This document shows positions 8,400-17,579 of a stretch of DNA of 64,000 nt, in pieces. The DNA lies in the NCBI GenBank assembly GCA_019359125.1, contig JAHHHY010000001.1, forward strand, positions 1 to 64,000, written 5' to 3'. Below the pieces are notes generated by a model, which saw only the letters and a program-made list of their open reading frames with translations, did no database searches and was not told the origin of the DNA. Source of the DNA: Pleurocapsa minor GSE-CHR-MK 17-07R (GTDB taxonomy: Bacteria; Chloroflexota; Anaerolineae; Aggregatilineales; Phototrophicaceae). A program made the translations under genes and the position numbers. Each line of letters begins with the position of its first letter. Positions within the stretch are counted from its first letter, which is position 1.

Positions 8400-9173
8400 T
8401 TGAACGGCCAACCTGCGCGCAGCATCTCGATGACTGCGCTGCCCGGTATTCCGCTGATCGCGTCGGGCATGGATCTGTCCGCCGTGCTGCTGGACGCGCT
8501 GGCCCAGGCTGGCCGGGCGCTGACGCATGGCGATGTCGTGGTGGTGACATCCAAAATTGTTTCGAAAGCTGAGGGACGGTCGGTGCGTCTGAACGACGTG
8601 CAGCCGTCCGCAGAAGCGCTGCGCCTTGCCGTCGTGACGGATAAGGATCCGCGGATCGTGGAGCTGGTGCTGCGCGAAAGCACGGCTGTATCGCGCGCCA
8701 GCCGGGGTGTGCTGGTGGTGCGTCATCGGCTGGGCTTCGTCAGCGCCAATGCCGGCATCGACCAGTCGAATGTGGCAGGTGGGGAACAGACTGCCTTGCT
8801 GCTGCCGCTCGACCCGGATGCCTCGGCGCGGGCCATCAGTGATGCGCTGCTGGAGCGCACTGGCGCACGGGTGGGTATCGTCATCAGCGACTCGCACGGG
8901 CGGCCGTTTCGCATGGGCAACGTCGGCGTGGCGATCGGCGCGGCGCGACTTCCCGCCCTGCGTGACCTGCGCGGTGAGCCGGATTTATACGGGCGTGCGC
9001 TCAAAATCACGCTCCAGGCCTATGCCGATATGATTGCGTCGGCCTCGGCCCTGCTGACTGGCGAGGGCGCTGAAGGACTGCCTGCTGTGCTCATCCGCGG
9101 CCTGCCCGAATATTCGTCGCATAACCCGGCCAGCACGCTGAACCGGCCTCTGGAACAGGATTTGTATCGATAG
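8400..9173 (+). CDS. cofE: Coenzyme F420-0:L-glutamate ligase
   Basis: CofE adds glutamates to F420-0 with GTP. Conserved blocks are [16 protein letters not shown] (about residues 39-54), [13 protein letters not shown] (about 113-125) and [17 protein letters not shown] (about 161-177). The length matches the single-domain archaeal form, without the fused FMN domain of mycobacterial FbiB. A nitroreductase gene follows 4 bases later and probably supplies that activity. The TTG at 8400 lies 3 bases after npdG; the ATG at 8430 would also keep the whole domain. Confidence 0.9.
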   Translation: MNGQPARSISMTALPGIPLIASGMDLSAVLLDALAQAGRALTHGDVVVVTSKIVSKAEGRSVRLNDVQPSAEALRLAVVTDKDPRIVELVLRESTAVSRASRGVLVVRHRLGFVSANAGIDQSNVAGGEQTALLLPLDPDASARAISDALLERTGARVGIVISDSHGRPFRMGNVGVAIGAARLPALRDLRGEPDLYGRALKITLQAYADMIASASALLTGEGAEGLPAVLIRGLPEYSSHNPASTLNRPLEQDLYR

Positions 9174-9177
9174 CCTC

Positions 9178-9792
9178 ATGACTGCGATCAATGCTGAATC
9201 TTTGCAGGCACGCATCCTGTCGCGGCGCAGTATCCGCCGTTACCTGCCGGATGCCGTGCCTGAGACGCTGATTGCCCGCCTGCTGGAGGCGGCCATCTGG
9301 GCGCCGTCTGCCCATAATCGCCAGCCGTGGCGTTTCTGCGTGATTACGTCCGTTGAGACAAAACAGTCCCTGGCTGGCGCGATGGGCGCGCGTCTGCGCC
9401 GTGATCTGGCCCGTGACGGCGCTCCCGAAGCCGTAATTGAGGCCGATGCGGGCCGCTCGTACCAGCGCATCACGCAGGCCCCTGTGCTGATCGTGCTGTG
9501 CCTGTCGATGAGCGACATGGACGTGTATCCTGATGCAGCGCGCGCCCAAAATGAATATTTGATGGCGGTGCAGAGCACGGCGATGGCCGCGCAGAATCTG
9601 CTGCTGGCCGCCCATGATGCCGGGCTGGGCGCGTGCTGGATGTGTGCGCCGTTGTTCTGCCCGGACGTGGTGGGGGCGACGCTGAACCTGCCGGAAGACT
9701 GGCAGCCGCAGGCGCTGATCACGCTGGGGTATCCTGCCGAGTCTAAAGAAAAACCGAGAAAGCCTGTCGAAATGAGCGTGTTGTGGCGCTGA
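9178..9792 (+). CDS. Nitroreductase-family FMN protein, probable dehydro-F420 reductase
   Basis: The family signature is clear: [14 protein letters not shown] at the start, then [13 protein letters not shown], a central helical stretch and [10 protein letters not shown]. These are FMN- and dimer-contact segments of nitroreductases. The gene lies between cofE and cofD, overlapping cofD by 10 bases. In mycobacteria the CofE domain is fused to a nitroreductase domain (FbiB) that reduces dehydro-F420-0 made from phosphoenolpyruvate. By position, this separate protein likely does the same step. The family call is firm and the specific role is inference. Confidence 0.8.
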   Translation: MTAINAESLQARILSRRSIRRYLPDAVPETLIARLLEAAIWAPSAHNRQPWRFCVITSVETKQSLAGAMGARLRRDLARDGAPEAVIEADAGRSYQRITQAPVLIVLCLSMSDMDVYPDAARAQNEYLMAVQSTAMAAQNLLLAAHDAGLGACWMCAPLFCPDVVGATLNLPEDWQPQALITLGYPAESKEKPRKPVEMSVLWR

Positions 9793-10733
9793 AAACGGAA
9801 CTGCGCGTGGTCGCGCTGGTGGGTGGGGTGGGCGGCGCGAAGCTGGCCTACGGCCTGTCGCAATTGATTGCCCCGGAAAACCTGACCATCCTCGTCAACA
9901 ATGGCGATGATTTCTGGCATTACGGCCTGCGCATCTGCCCGGACCTCGATACCGTGATGTATACGTTGTCCGGCCTGGTCGACAAGACGAATGGCTGGGG
10001 CGTGGCTGGCGATACGATTGCCATGCTGGACGCGCTGCGTAACCTGGGCGAGCAGCCCTGGTTCCGCCTTGGTGACCGCGACCTGGCGACGCATCTGGTG
10101 CGCACCAGCCGCCTGCGCGCAGGGGAATCGCTGACCGATATCACGCGGAGTTTGTCTGCTGCGCTGGGCATTCAGGCATCCCTGCTGCCGGTGACCAATG
10201 ATGATGTGCCCACCATCGTAAGCACCCGCGAATATGGCGATCTTGATTTCCAGACCTATTTTGTGCGCTATCGCTGGCAGCCCAGTGTAAGCGCGATTCG
10301 TTATCAGGGTGCGGAATCTGCGCGCCTGTCGGACAGCGCGCTGGCCGCCATTCAGTCGGCCGACCTGATCCTGATCGCGCCTTCCAATCCGTGGTTGTCG
10401 GTTGGGCCGATGCTGGCGATTCCGCCGATGCGCGAGGCGCTGCTGGCGCGCGATGTGCCGCGTATCGCCATCAGCCCGATTGTGGCCGGGCAGGCCATCA
10501 AAGGGCCAGCGGCCAAGTTGATGGCCGAGCTGGGATATTCAGTAACGCCACACACGGTTGCAGCGTATTATGGAGATATCATTAACGGGTTTGTCTACGA
10601 CCGTCAGGATTCCGATCTCGTGGTCGAGACCGTCCGCACACTGGTAACGGATACTGTGATGAAGAATGAGGCAGACCGCGTGCGCCTGGCGGGTGAAATT
10701 CTGGCGTGGGCCGCAAGGGATGACGTGCGATGA
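9783..10733 (+). CDS. cofD: 2-phospho-L-lactate (or PEP) transferase
   Basis: CofD/FbiA joins the phospho-lactyl or phosphoenolpyruvyl nucleotide to FO, forming F420-0 or dehydro-F420-0. [16 protein letters not shown] lies at the N-terminus and [24 protein letters not shown] contains the conserved NxxDD motif. The 316 aa length is normal. It starts at a GTG inside the end of the nitroreductase gene and overlaps cofC by 4 bases. The neighbouring nitroreductase suggests the PEP route. Confidence 0.93.
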   Translation: MALKTELRVVALVGGVGGAKLAYGLSQLIAPENLTILVNNGDDFWHYGLRICPDLDTVMYTLSGLVDKTNGWGVAGDTIAMLDALRNLGEQPWFRLGDRDLATHLVRTSRLRAGESLTDITRSLSAALGIQASLLPVTNDDVPTIVSTREYGDLDFQTYFVRYRWQPSVSAIRYQGAESARLSDSALAAIQSADLILIAPSNPWLSVGPMLAIPPMREALLARDVPRIAISPIVAGQAIKGPAAKLMAELGYSVTPHTVAAYYGDIINGFVYDRQDSDLVVETVRTLVTDTVMKNEADRVRLAGEILAWAARDDVR

Positions 10734-11377
10734 CAAACTGGGCGATCATTCCGGTCAAGCCGCTCACGCGGGCCAAGAGCCGCCTGGCCGGTATCCTGTC
10801 TCCAGAGGAACGGCAGGTGCTGGCCGAGCGCCTGATGCGCCACGTCGTGACCACGGTCAGCGCGGCACGCGGCATTCACGGCGTGCTGGTCATCAGCCGT
10901 GACCCGCATGCCCTGGCGCTGGCCCGTGATTTGGGCGCGAATACGGTGCAGGAAAGCGGCGCTCCAGAGCTGAACAGCGCGCTCATGCGTGCTACCCAGG
11001 TCATCACGGCCTGGCGGGGCAGGGCTGTGCTTGTGCTGCCGGCAGACCTGCCGCTGGTCACCTCGGACGATGTCTCGGCCATGCTGGATATGGGCCGCGA
11101 GGAAGGCTGTCTCGTCATCGCGCCCGACCGCAACAACGATGGCACCAATGCATTGTTCACGCGTCCGCCCGGCCTGATCGCCTACGCCTATGGTGAGGGC
11201 AGTTTTCAGCGCCATGTCGGGCTGGCCCAGCAGATCGGCGCAACCGTGCGCATTATGGATTCCCCGCGCCTGGCGCTGGATATCGATGTGCCCGCAGACC
11301 TGGCCAGCATGCTGGCGCTGCGCCCCGATTTTGAGCTTCCCTTTGATCTGGCTGCGCGCTTTTCCACCCAAAGCTGA
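10730..11377 (+). CDS. cofC: 2-phospho-L-lactate/PEP guanylyltransferase
   Basis: This nucleotidyltransferase activates phospholactate or PEP with GTP for CofD. It shows IIPVKPLTRAKSRLA near the start, a ...VLPADLPLVTSDDV metal-binding segment in the middle and DGTNALFTRPPG later. The 215 aa length is usual. It is the last gene of the F420 run; a strong hairpin follows about 65 bases downstream. The FO synthase gene (cofG/cofH or fbiC) is not in the window. Confidence 0.9.
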   Translation: MTNWAIIPVKPLTRAKSRLAGILSPEERQVLAERLMRHVVTTVSAARGIHGVLVISRDPHALALARDLGANTVQESGAPELNSALMRATQVITAWRGRAVLVLPADLPLVTSDDVSAMLDMGREEGCLVIAPDRNNDGTNALFTRPPGLIAYAYGEGSFQRHVGLAQQIGATVRIMDSPRLALDIDVPADLASMLALRPDFELPFDLAARFSTQS

Positions 11378-11441
11378 TTTCACAGTCACGCGCTTTACAC
11401 GCCAGTTTTGATTCCCTGTGCTCTCATCTTCTTCTGTTCTT

Positions 11442-11470
11442 CCCCTGAAAGTTATCTGCACTTTCAGGGG
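11442..11470. terminator. Perfect 10-bp hairpin after cofC
   Basis: CCCCTGAAAG (11442-11451) pairs exactly with CTTTCAGGGG (11461-11470) across a 9-base loop. There is no T-run after it on either strand, so it is either a factor-assisted terminator, an mRNA-stabilising end or a regulatory structure in the leader of the DUF3179 gene. The 274-base gap 11378-11651 holds no other clear structure and no credible gene. Confidence 0.5.
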
Positions 11471-11651
11471 GAATGTCTGCATATGTCGCGTAGTGGCCTG
11501 TAATTTCGCAACCCGTTCCAGCTTAATACATGGTGAAGTTAGTGAATTTCGCGTGAAGATCGCCAGATTTGGTACCGAAGTCCTGTATATTTGCTATGAC
11601 TAAAGAGCATCTCACACGTTGCCGACATCGACACATGACAGGACTCATCCA

Positions 11652-12653
11652 ATGCGCACACCGTTTAATCCTGACCGCTTCATTCCGCTCGACTTTCATG
11701 GCGAAGGCCAGCAGGTGAATGTCACCGAATTGCGCCCGCTGTCTGAGGCGCTGAAACAGAATGTGCTGTTTCCGAACACGCCCGTGTTGTATACCACGCG
11801 CAATGACACTATTTACGTATTCCAGACACGCCACTTCTCGCTCTACAACGTGATGCAGAACCTGCTCGATCCGTCCCCGTGGATGGCGACGTTCTGCGCT
11901 GTGTGTAACGCCGGGATGAGCTTTTCGCCCGTGCTGGACGGCAAGACCTACGACTTCTACAGCGCCGGCTTTTACGATGCCATGACCCTGCTGGCCGACA
12001 AGCAGACGCGCTCATACTGGGACCACATCACCGGCGAATGCGTTGAGGGCGAGCTGAAGGGCAAGCGCCTGGAGCGGCTGGCGAATATGACCCATGCGAC
12101 TGCCTCGGTGGTGGAAGCCATGTTCCCCGACGCAAAGCTGGTGGTGTCCTCGCTGGATGCCGGGCGCGCCACGATGGATGATCTGGCCGAGGGCCTGCGC
12201 ACGCAGGAGAAGCCGGAATGGCTGCCCTTCCTGAATGGCTCGATCGATGCCACCATGGAAGATACCCGTCTGGCGCGCCTGGAAATGGGCCTGGGCGTGT
12301 GGGTGGGCAAAGACGCGCAGTTCTTCCCGTTCCGCACGATTCACATGCAGGACAACATCATTTTTGACGAGGTTGGCGGCCAGCGCGTGCTGGTCTACGT
12401 CGATCCCGACACGACCACGCCGGCCGCGATTTTCACCGAGGCAAAGACGGCCAGGTGGCGCGGGGACGTGCTGGTGCTGGACAATGGCGAATCGGTAGAC
12501 AACGGCCGCCTGATGAAGGATGGCGAAGTCATCCCGTCAAAGCGCCCGCTCCAGCTCTTCCAGCGCTGGTACGGCTTTGCGATCACCTTCCCCGGTTGCC
12601 GTATCTTCAAGTCGAAAGACCCTGTGGGCATGTTTGCTTCGATGCCGAACTGA
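11652..12653 (+). CDS. DUF3179 domain-containing protein
   Basis: The family pattern is recognisable: a short FCAVCNAGMSFSPVLDG stretch with a CxxC pair, then FYSAGFYDAMTLLADKQTRSYWDHITGECVEGELKGKRLERL, whose Asp, Trp and Gly spacing is typical of DUF3179. The function of the family is unknown. I chose ATG 11652 because the longer frame from 11619 adds an unsupported N-terminus. There is no clear signal peptide in this form. The gene stands alone between two strong hairpins. Confidence 0.8.
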   Translation: MRTPFNPDRFIPLDFHGEGQQVNVTELRPLSEALKQNVLFPNTPVLYTTRNDTIYVFQTRHFSLYNVMQNLLDPSPWMATFCAVCNAGMSFSPVLDGKTYDFYSAGFYDAMTLLADKQTRSYWDHITGECVEGELKGKRLERLANMTHATASVVEAMFPDAKLVVSSLDAGRATMDDLAEGLRTQEKPEWLPFLNGSIDATMEDTRLARLEMGLGVWVGKDAQFFPFRTIHMQDNIIFDEVGGQRVLVYVDPDTTTPAAIFTEAKTARWRGDVLVLDNGESVDNGRLMKDGEVIPSKRPLQLFQRWYGFAITFPGCRIFKSKDPVGMFASMPN

Positions 12654-12682
12654 TCGGCATTCCTCTGCGGTGACGCTGTCTG

Positions 12683-12723
12683 AACGGACGTGTTGGGTCT
12701 TTTTTCGGGACTCCACGTCCGTT
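12683..12723. terminator. 10-bp hairpin after the DUF3179 gene
   Basis: AACGGACGTG (12683-12692) pairs exactly with CACGTCCGTT (12714-12723). The 21-base loop contains six T in a row and may fold further. No T-run follows the stem, so termination efficiency is uncertain. It lies 30 bases past the DUF3179 stop and ahead of the next gene, whose leader has a TAGAAT at 12730. Confidence 0.45.
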
Positions 12724-12798
12724 TAGCGTTAGAATAGGCGCACAACTTTCATGCGCGGGGCACTCCCGCCGCCTATTGGGCTTGTGAGGACATCGACT

Positions 12799-13806
12799 AT
12801 GGCAGACCGTGTAGCACTCTACCTGCAGGACGCACATCCTATCCAGGATGCCATCGGCTACGTGCAGTACGCTGAAAAGAAGGGCTTCGAGGCTGTCTGG
12901 CAGGCGGAGAGCCGCCTTGTGCGTGACGCGATTGTGCCCATGGCTGCCTTTGCCGCCACCACCAGCCGCATCAAAATCGGCTCTGGCGTCATCAATAACT
13001 GGACGCGCAACGCGGCCGTCATCGCGGCGACCTATCTCACGCTGGACGACCTGGCGCCCGACCGTATCATCTGCGGAATTGGCGCGTGGTGGGACCCGCT
13101 GGCCGCCAAAGTGGGCATCAAACGCGAGAAGCCGCTGCTGGCCATGCGCGAGTGCGTGACGGTGGTGCGCAGCCTGCTGGCCCGCGAACGCGTCACCTTC
13201 CACGGGGAATTTGTCCATCTGGATGATGTCGAGCTGGACGTGGTGCACGGGCGCAAAGAGCCGCGCAATGTGCCGATTTACATCGGCGCGACTGGCCCGC
13301 AGATGATGGCCCTCACAGGTGAAATCGCCGATGGCGCGGTGCTGAACTACCTCGTCTCGCCGAAGTACAATCTGGGCGCGGTCGAGCAGCTGGAAGCAGG
13401 CGCCCGCAAGGCTGGCCGCAGCATCGACGAGATTGATCGCCCGCAGCTGGTCGTGTGCTCGGTGGACAATGATCGCAAGAAGGCGCTGGACGGCGCGCGC
13501 AAGCTGGTGACGCAGTATCTGGGCCAGCAGCCGCATATTATGAAGGCCAGCGGCGTCAGCCAGGAACTGCTGGATGAAATTGGCCAGGTGCTGACGTGGC
13601 CTGCCACTGAAGAACAGATTATGGAGGCGATGCGCCTGGTGCCCGACGATGTGGTGCAGATGATCACCGCCAGCGGCACGCCCGAAGAAGTGCGCGCCAA
13701 AGTGCGCGAGTATGTGGCCAACGGCGCGACCTGCCCGATTCTGTATCCGCTGGGGCCGGACGTGAAGATGATGATCGACACCTTTGAGAATGGCTATTCG
13801 AACTAG
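12799..13806 (+). CDS. LLM-class oxidoreductase, probably F420-dependent
   Basis: The protein has the luciferase-like TIM-barrel pattern: an early [15 protein letters not shown], then [10 protein letters not shown], and [15 protein letters not shown]. The similarity is closest to methylene-H4MPT reductase-like, F420-using members, which fits the F420 genes upstream, but FMN use is not excluded. I chose ATG 12799 with a GTGAGGA ribosome site 8 bases before it; the longer open frame from 12751 has no support. It ends in a strong intrinsic terminator. The substrate is unknown. Confidence 0.83.
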   Translation: MADRVALYLQDAHPIQDAIGYVQYAEKKGFEAVWQAESRLVRDAIVPMAAFAATTSRIKIGSGVINNWTRNAAVIAATYLTLDDLAPDRIICGIGAWWDPLAAKVGIKREKPLLAMRECVTVVRSLLARERVTFHGEFVHLDDVELDVVHGRKEPRNVPIYIGATGPQMMALTGEIADGAVLNYLVSPKYNLGAVEQLEAGARKAGRSIDEIDRPQLVVCSVDNDRKKALDGARKLVTQYLGQQPHIMKASGVSQELLDEIGQVLTWPATEEQIMEAMRLVPDDVVQMITASGTPEEVRAKVREYVANGATCPILYPLGPDVKMMIDTFENGYSN

Positions 13807-13834
13807 CCCGGACCAAACGTAGCGCACCCCAATA

Positions 13835-13883
13835 CAGGCGATCCGCGTTCCGCATCATGCGGGATGAGGTTCGCCTGTTTTTC
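13835..13883 (+). terminator. Rho-independent terminator after the LLM oxidoreductase gene
   Basis: CAGGCGA (13835-13841) pairs with TCGCCTG (13871-13877), an inner CCGCAT/ATGCGG stem lies inside, and TTTTTCT follows. It sits about 30 bases past the stop and ahead of the membrane glycosyltransferase gene. Confidence 0.7.
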
Positions 13884-13899
13884 TGCTACACTACCCCGC

Positions 13900-16407
13900 A
13901 TGATGACCATTGTTTCCCGTAAGACCAACCTGACTTTGTGGGCGCTGTGCTGCGCGGCAGCGGCGCTGAGCTTTCTCGTGTTTGCCGGGCTGAGCGCCTC
14001 GGCCGGGCGCGGCCCGCTGATGCCGCTCGACGACGCTTACATCCATTTTCAATATGCGCGCCAGCTGGCTGCTGGCCAGCCCTATGTGTATAACCCCGGC
14101 CTGCCGCCCACCAGCGGCGCCACCAGCTTCGCCTATCCGTATCTGCTGGCGGGCGGCTATCTGCTCGGCTTCGTCAATGAAAATCTGGCGCTGTGGGCGG
14201 CGGCTATCGGCGCGCTGATGCTGGCGCTGAGCGCGTGGTGCATCGTGCGCATCGGACTCACGCTGGGCGCGACCCCATTTGTGGCCGGCGTTGTCGGCGT
14301 CGGCTTTGCGCTCAGCGGGGCGGCGGGCTGGCATGCCGCCAGCGGCATGGAGACGCTGCTGATGTGCGCCTGCCTGCTGTGGCTGCTGCTGGCCATGCTG
14401 CGCGGGCGTGCCGGCCTGGTGATTGTGGCGGCGGCCTGCTGCGCGCTGGTGCGGCCTGAAGGCGCAGTCGCTGCCGGGCTTGCGGTAATTGTGCTGGCCG
14501 CAGAGCGCGTTTTTGTGGCCCATCGTGCACGCAGTTTGCCCGCTGTGCTGGGCGTGCTGCGCCGTGAACTGCGCTGGTTTCTGCTGCTGCTTTTGCCTGT
14601 GCTGGCGGTTGGGATTCAGCCGCTGGTCAATCGCCTGGTCACCGGCAGTAGCGTCGCATCGGGCAGCGCGGCCAAGTCGCTGTTTGGCCTCATTCCATTT
14701 GACTTAAGCTATGTGCTGGGGCGCATCGCGTCGGGATTCACGCGCTTTTTCACCGAGCTGGCCGATCCGGCGGGGTATTTGTGGTACGTTGGCCCGTTCC
14801 TCGCGGTGCTGGCCGTGATCGGCATGGTCGCGCTGTGGCGGGTGAACCGGCGTGGATGTGTCTGGCTGGTCGGCACGGTCGCGCTGACCATGCTGGCCAT
14901 CAGCACGCTCGATACCGCCTTCTGGCATTTCAAACGCTATCAGATGCCGCTGATTGCGCTGGTCTGGGCGCTGCTGCCGCCGGGCATCATGGCGCTGGAA
15001 AAAATCATCCGGCAATTGGGTGTGCGCCGGTTAGGAACCGGGCTGGCGGTCGCCGGCCTGCTGCTCAGCGTGGCGCTGAGCCAGCGATTTATACCCGCCT
15101 ATGCCGCAAATATCGGTTATGTGGCTGCCCAGCCACGGGCGATGGCGGACTGGCTTGCTGAAAATACGCCGGTGGATGCGGTCGTTGCCGTGCACGATGT
15201 GGGCGCGATGCGCTATTTTGGCGGGCGCACCACGCTGGATATTGTCGGGCTGACGACGCCGGGTGCGGCCGATTACTGGCGCAGCGGCGTGGGCAGTGTG
15301 GGCGAATACATCGCGCTGATGCGGCCCGACTACATCGCGTCGTACGGGCAGGGGCACGGTCTGGGCCTCGGCTATCTGGCCGACAGCGACCTGTATGCCA
15401 ATCCGCTGATTGAATTCACGGTCGCTGCCGACCCGCTGGTGAATGTCGCGCTGGCGGCCGATACGCAGGGCATTTATGTGCCAGACTACAGCGCGGCGGA
15501 GCGTGCAGCGCTGCCGCTGGCCGTGCCGCAAATCTCGCCTTATCTGGACGGCATGACGCTGATCGAAACCGTGAATGTGGCGGATGTGGCGGACGAACGC
15601 GCCGCGGCATATGACTGGCGGCTGAATGGCCCGACGGGGAGCTTCCCGTCCGAGTATTATGCGTTCGAGACGCTGGGGTGTTCCGGGGCGTGTCGGGCGA
15701 TGGAGGGCGGGCGCCGCATCAATGGCACGGAACGCTTCACGGTGAATGTTCAGCGCGACCTGGATGCCGTGCTGGTGACGCGTCTGCATCCGATGGGGCA
15801 GGGCAGCTATGAGGTGTGGGCGAATGGTGCCCGCGTGGGCGTGCGCGTTGTGCCGATGATGCCCGGCGCATGGCTGGAAGTGCCGCTGCTGATTCCTGCC
15901 GCGCTGGTCACCGATGACGAGCTGGTGCTGGAGATTCGTCCGCTGGGCGAGGGCACTTTTTATGCGCCGTACCGGCACTGGCTGTATCAGGGCGCGTATG
16001 CCCGGGCAGAGCGCGTGACCGAGCCTGTGAGTGCCTTCGGCGACGGGTCGATTATGCTGGCCGATGTATCCACCGAGCTGGCCGGGGCGCAGGTCGATGT
16101 CGCGCTGACCTGGCAGACGGGCGACGCACTTCCCACGGGCGACTTCAGCATTTTCGTGCATGTGCTGGATGCCGACGGGAACATCGCTGTACAGGCAGAC
16201 CGCAGGCCGGGGAATGGTGCGCTGCCGCCCGGCAACTGGCTGCCTGGTACACTCACAGATACGTTCGCGCTGGATGCCTCCGCGCTGCCCGCGGGCGAGT
16301 ATCGCGTCATGATCGGCCTGTACGACCCGGTCTCGTTTGCGCGGCTGACCCCGACAGGCGGTGACGAATTTTCCCGCCTGCTGATCGGTTCGTTTACGGT
16401 AAACTAG
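13900..16407 (+). CDS. Large membrane glycosyltransferase-like protein (GT39/ArnT type)
   Basis: About ten hydrophobic segments fill residues 10-400. An early MPLDDAYIHFQYAR contains the acidic pair placed where GT39/GT83-type enzymes bind polyprenyl-phosphate sugar. A soluble part of about 400 residues follows, and its last 110 residues are a beta-sandwich-like module (IFVHVLDADGN, DRRPGNG, PAGEYRVMIGLYDP). I chose ATG 13900; an upstream in-frame ATG at 13864 lies inside the terminator region. The acceptor is unknown. The same end module recurs in two other membrane proteins of this window. Confidence 0.78.
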   Translation: MMTIVSRKTNLTLWALCCAAAALSFLVFAGLSASAGRGPLMPLDDAYIHFQYARQLAAGQPYVYNPGLPPTSGATSFAYPYLLAGGYLLGFVNENLALWAAAIGALMLALSAWCIVRIGLTLGATPFVAGVVGVGFALSGAAGWHAASGMETLLMCACLLWLLLAMLRGRAGLVIVAAACCALVRPEGAVAAGLAVIVLAAERVFVAHRARSLPAVLGVLRRELRWFLLLLLPVLAVGIQPLVNRLVTGSSVASGSAAKSLFGLIPFDLSYVLGRIASGFTRFFTELADPAGYLWYVGPFLAVLAVIGMVALWRVNRRGCVWLVGTVALTMLAISTLDTAFWHFKRYQMPLIALVWALLPPGIMALEKIIRQLGVRRLGTGLAVAGLLLSVALSQRFIPAYAANIGYVAAQPRAMADWLAENTPVDAVVAVHDVGAMRYFGGRTTLDIVGLTTPGAADYWRSGVGSVGEYIALMRPDYIASYGQGHGLGLGYLADSDLYANPLIEFTVAADPLVNVALAADTQGIYVPDYSAAERAALPLAVPQISPYLDGMTLIETVNVADVADERAAAYDWRLNGPTGSFPSEYYAFETLGCSGACRAMEGGRRINGTERFTVNVQRDLDAVLVTRLHPMGQGSYEVWANGARVGVRVVPMMPGAWLEVPLLIPAALVTDDELVLEIRPLGEGTFYAPYRHWLYQGAYARAERVTEPVSAFGDGSIMLADVSTELAGAQVDVALTWQTGDALPTGDFSIFVHVLDADGNIAVQADRRPGNGALPPGNWLPGTLTDTFALDASALPAGEYRVMIGLYDPVSFARLTPTGGDEFSRLLIGSFTVN

Positions 16408-16443
16408 TGCGTATGATGCCTGTCATGCTGAGGAGCAAGCCCC

Positions 16444-17286
16444 ATGGATGATGTCCGGCCCGTATACGAAGCGATCCTGTCTGCCCACAGTTCAGGGGAA
16501 TCCGCTGCGCTGGCGACGATCATCCATGTGCAGGGGAGTGTGCCACGCCATGCCGGCAGCAAGATGCTGGTGCGCGCCGATGGCTCATTCGTCGGCACGG
16601 TCGGCGGCGGCAAAATGGAATCACTGGTGATTATGGCAGCGCAGGCCTGCATCGCCGATGGCCAGTCGCGCACCGAGAGCTATACGCTGAATGACATCGC
16701 GTCTGGCGACCCTGGTATCTGTGGTGGAACGGTACAGGTATTTATCGAGCCGCTGCTGGCCCCGCCGACGCTGTTGGTGGTGGGTATGGGCCATGTGGGA
16801 AAGGCCGTGGCCGAGCTGGGCAAATGGATGGGCTATCGCGTGGCCGTGTGTGACGACCGGGCGGAATTCTGTACGCCGGAGTACATTCCGGGCATGGACC
16901 AGTACATTGTGTGCAAGCCGGCAGATGTGGCCGCGCACATCCCGCTGACGCCGAACACGTATGTCGCGGCGGTCACGCGCGGTCTGCCAGTGGATATTGG
17001 GCTGATTCCGGTGCTGCTGAAAAGTGACGCCGCGTATATGGGGCTGATCGGCAGCCGCAGGCGCTGGGCCATCACCGTGAATGCGCTCAAGGCTGATTAC
17101 GGGCTGACCGATGCCGATCTGGCGCGGATGCACGCGCCGATTGGCCTGGAGCTGGGGGCGGAAACCCCGCGCGAAATCGCGCTCAGCATCCTGGCCGAAA
17201 TCACGGCGGTTCGGCGCGGCGCCAGCGCCCAGCCGATGCGCTGGCTGGGCACGCGGGCGGAAGCCGAGGCCGAAAGCAGCGGCTAG
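16444..17286 (+). CDS. xdhC: XdhC/CoxI-family molybdenum hydroxylase maturation protein
   Basis: XdhC proteins bind the molybdenum cofactor and protect and insert it, after sulfuration, into xanthine dehydrogenase-type enzymes. The N-terminal XdhC domain has HVQGSVPRHAGSKMLV and GGGKME; the C-terminal Rossmann-like domain begins with LLVVGMGHVGKAVAELG and contains IGSRRRW. The 280 aa length is normal. A GAGGAGC ribosome site precedes the ATG. Its enzyme is probably the one at 43348-49244, 27 kb away. It stops 4 bases into the convergent small gene on the other strand. Confidence 0.88.
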   Translation: MDDVRPVYEAILSAHSSGESAALATIIHVQGSVPRHAGSKMLVRADGSFVGTVGGGKMESLVIMAAQACIADGQSRTESYTLNDIASGDPGICGGTVQVFIEPLLAPPTLLVVGMGHVGKAVAELGKWMGYRVAVCDDRAEFCTPEYIPGMDQYIVCKPADVAAHIPLTPNTYVAAVTRGLPVDIGLIPVLLKSDAAYMGLIGSRRRWAITVNALKADYGLTDADLARMHAPIGLELGAETPREIALSILAEITAVRRGASAQPMRWLGTRAEAEAESSG

Positions 17287-17492
17287 AGGACGATGCGCCC
17301 CGTGGCCAGCAGCAGCGCCAGCCCGATGATGAGCACGTTCATGAAGAAGAACAGGCTGAGGAACATGCGCTCGACGGCCGTCATGCCCAGGAACTTCTTG
17401 TCGGTGGTGCCTTCAGACGGCACGAATACATTTTCAGGGATATCCGGTTCGTCGAAATTGCCCTGAGTGCTGCTGCGCAGATCGTCAAGCAT
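17283..17492 (-). CDS. Small single-pass membrane protein, 69 aa
   Basis: The protein is a short acidic N-terminus, then a strongly hydrophobic helix (FLSLFFFMNVLIIGLALLLA) and a tiny tail. I recognise no family. I chose ATG 17492, 9 bases after AGGGGA; a GTG at 17510 is less likely. A perfect TATAAT at 17540-17545 (minus strand) suggests its own promoter. The stop overlaps the convergent xdhC end by 4 bases. Confidence 0.65.
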   Translation of the reverse strand: MLDDLRSSTQGNFDEPDIPENVFVPSEGTTDKKFLGMTAVERMFLSLFFFMNVLIIGLALLLATGRIVL

Positions 17493-17539
17493 CGCCTGTC
17501 CCCTTTGCACTGCCTGTGAAAATCAACCCTTATGCCCAC

Positions 17540-17569
17540 ATTATAGCCCGATGCCGTGGCTGGCAACAA
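17540..17569 (-). promoter_or_regulatory. Sigma-70-type promoter for the small membrane protein
   Basis: On the minus strand TATAAT (17540-17545) has an upstream TTGTTG at a spacing of 18 bases. The -10 match is perfect and the -35 weak. The start point would lie about 40 bases before ATG 17492. Confidence 0.45.
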
Positions 17570-17579
17570 TTCGAGCTGT

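Noticed and set aside
11418-11603. A possible 61-residue gene after cofC
   Set aside because: It lies across the strong hairpin at 11442-11470, has no ribosome site and no family signal.
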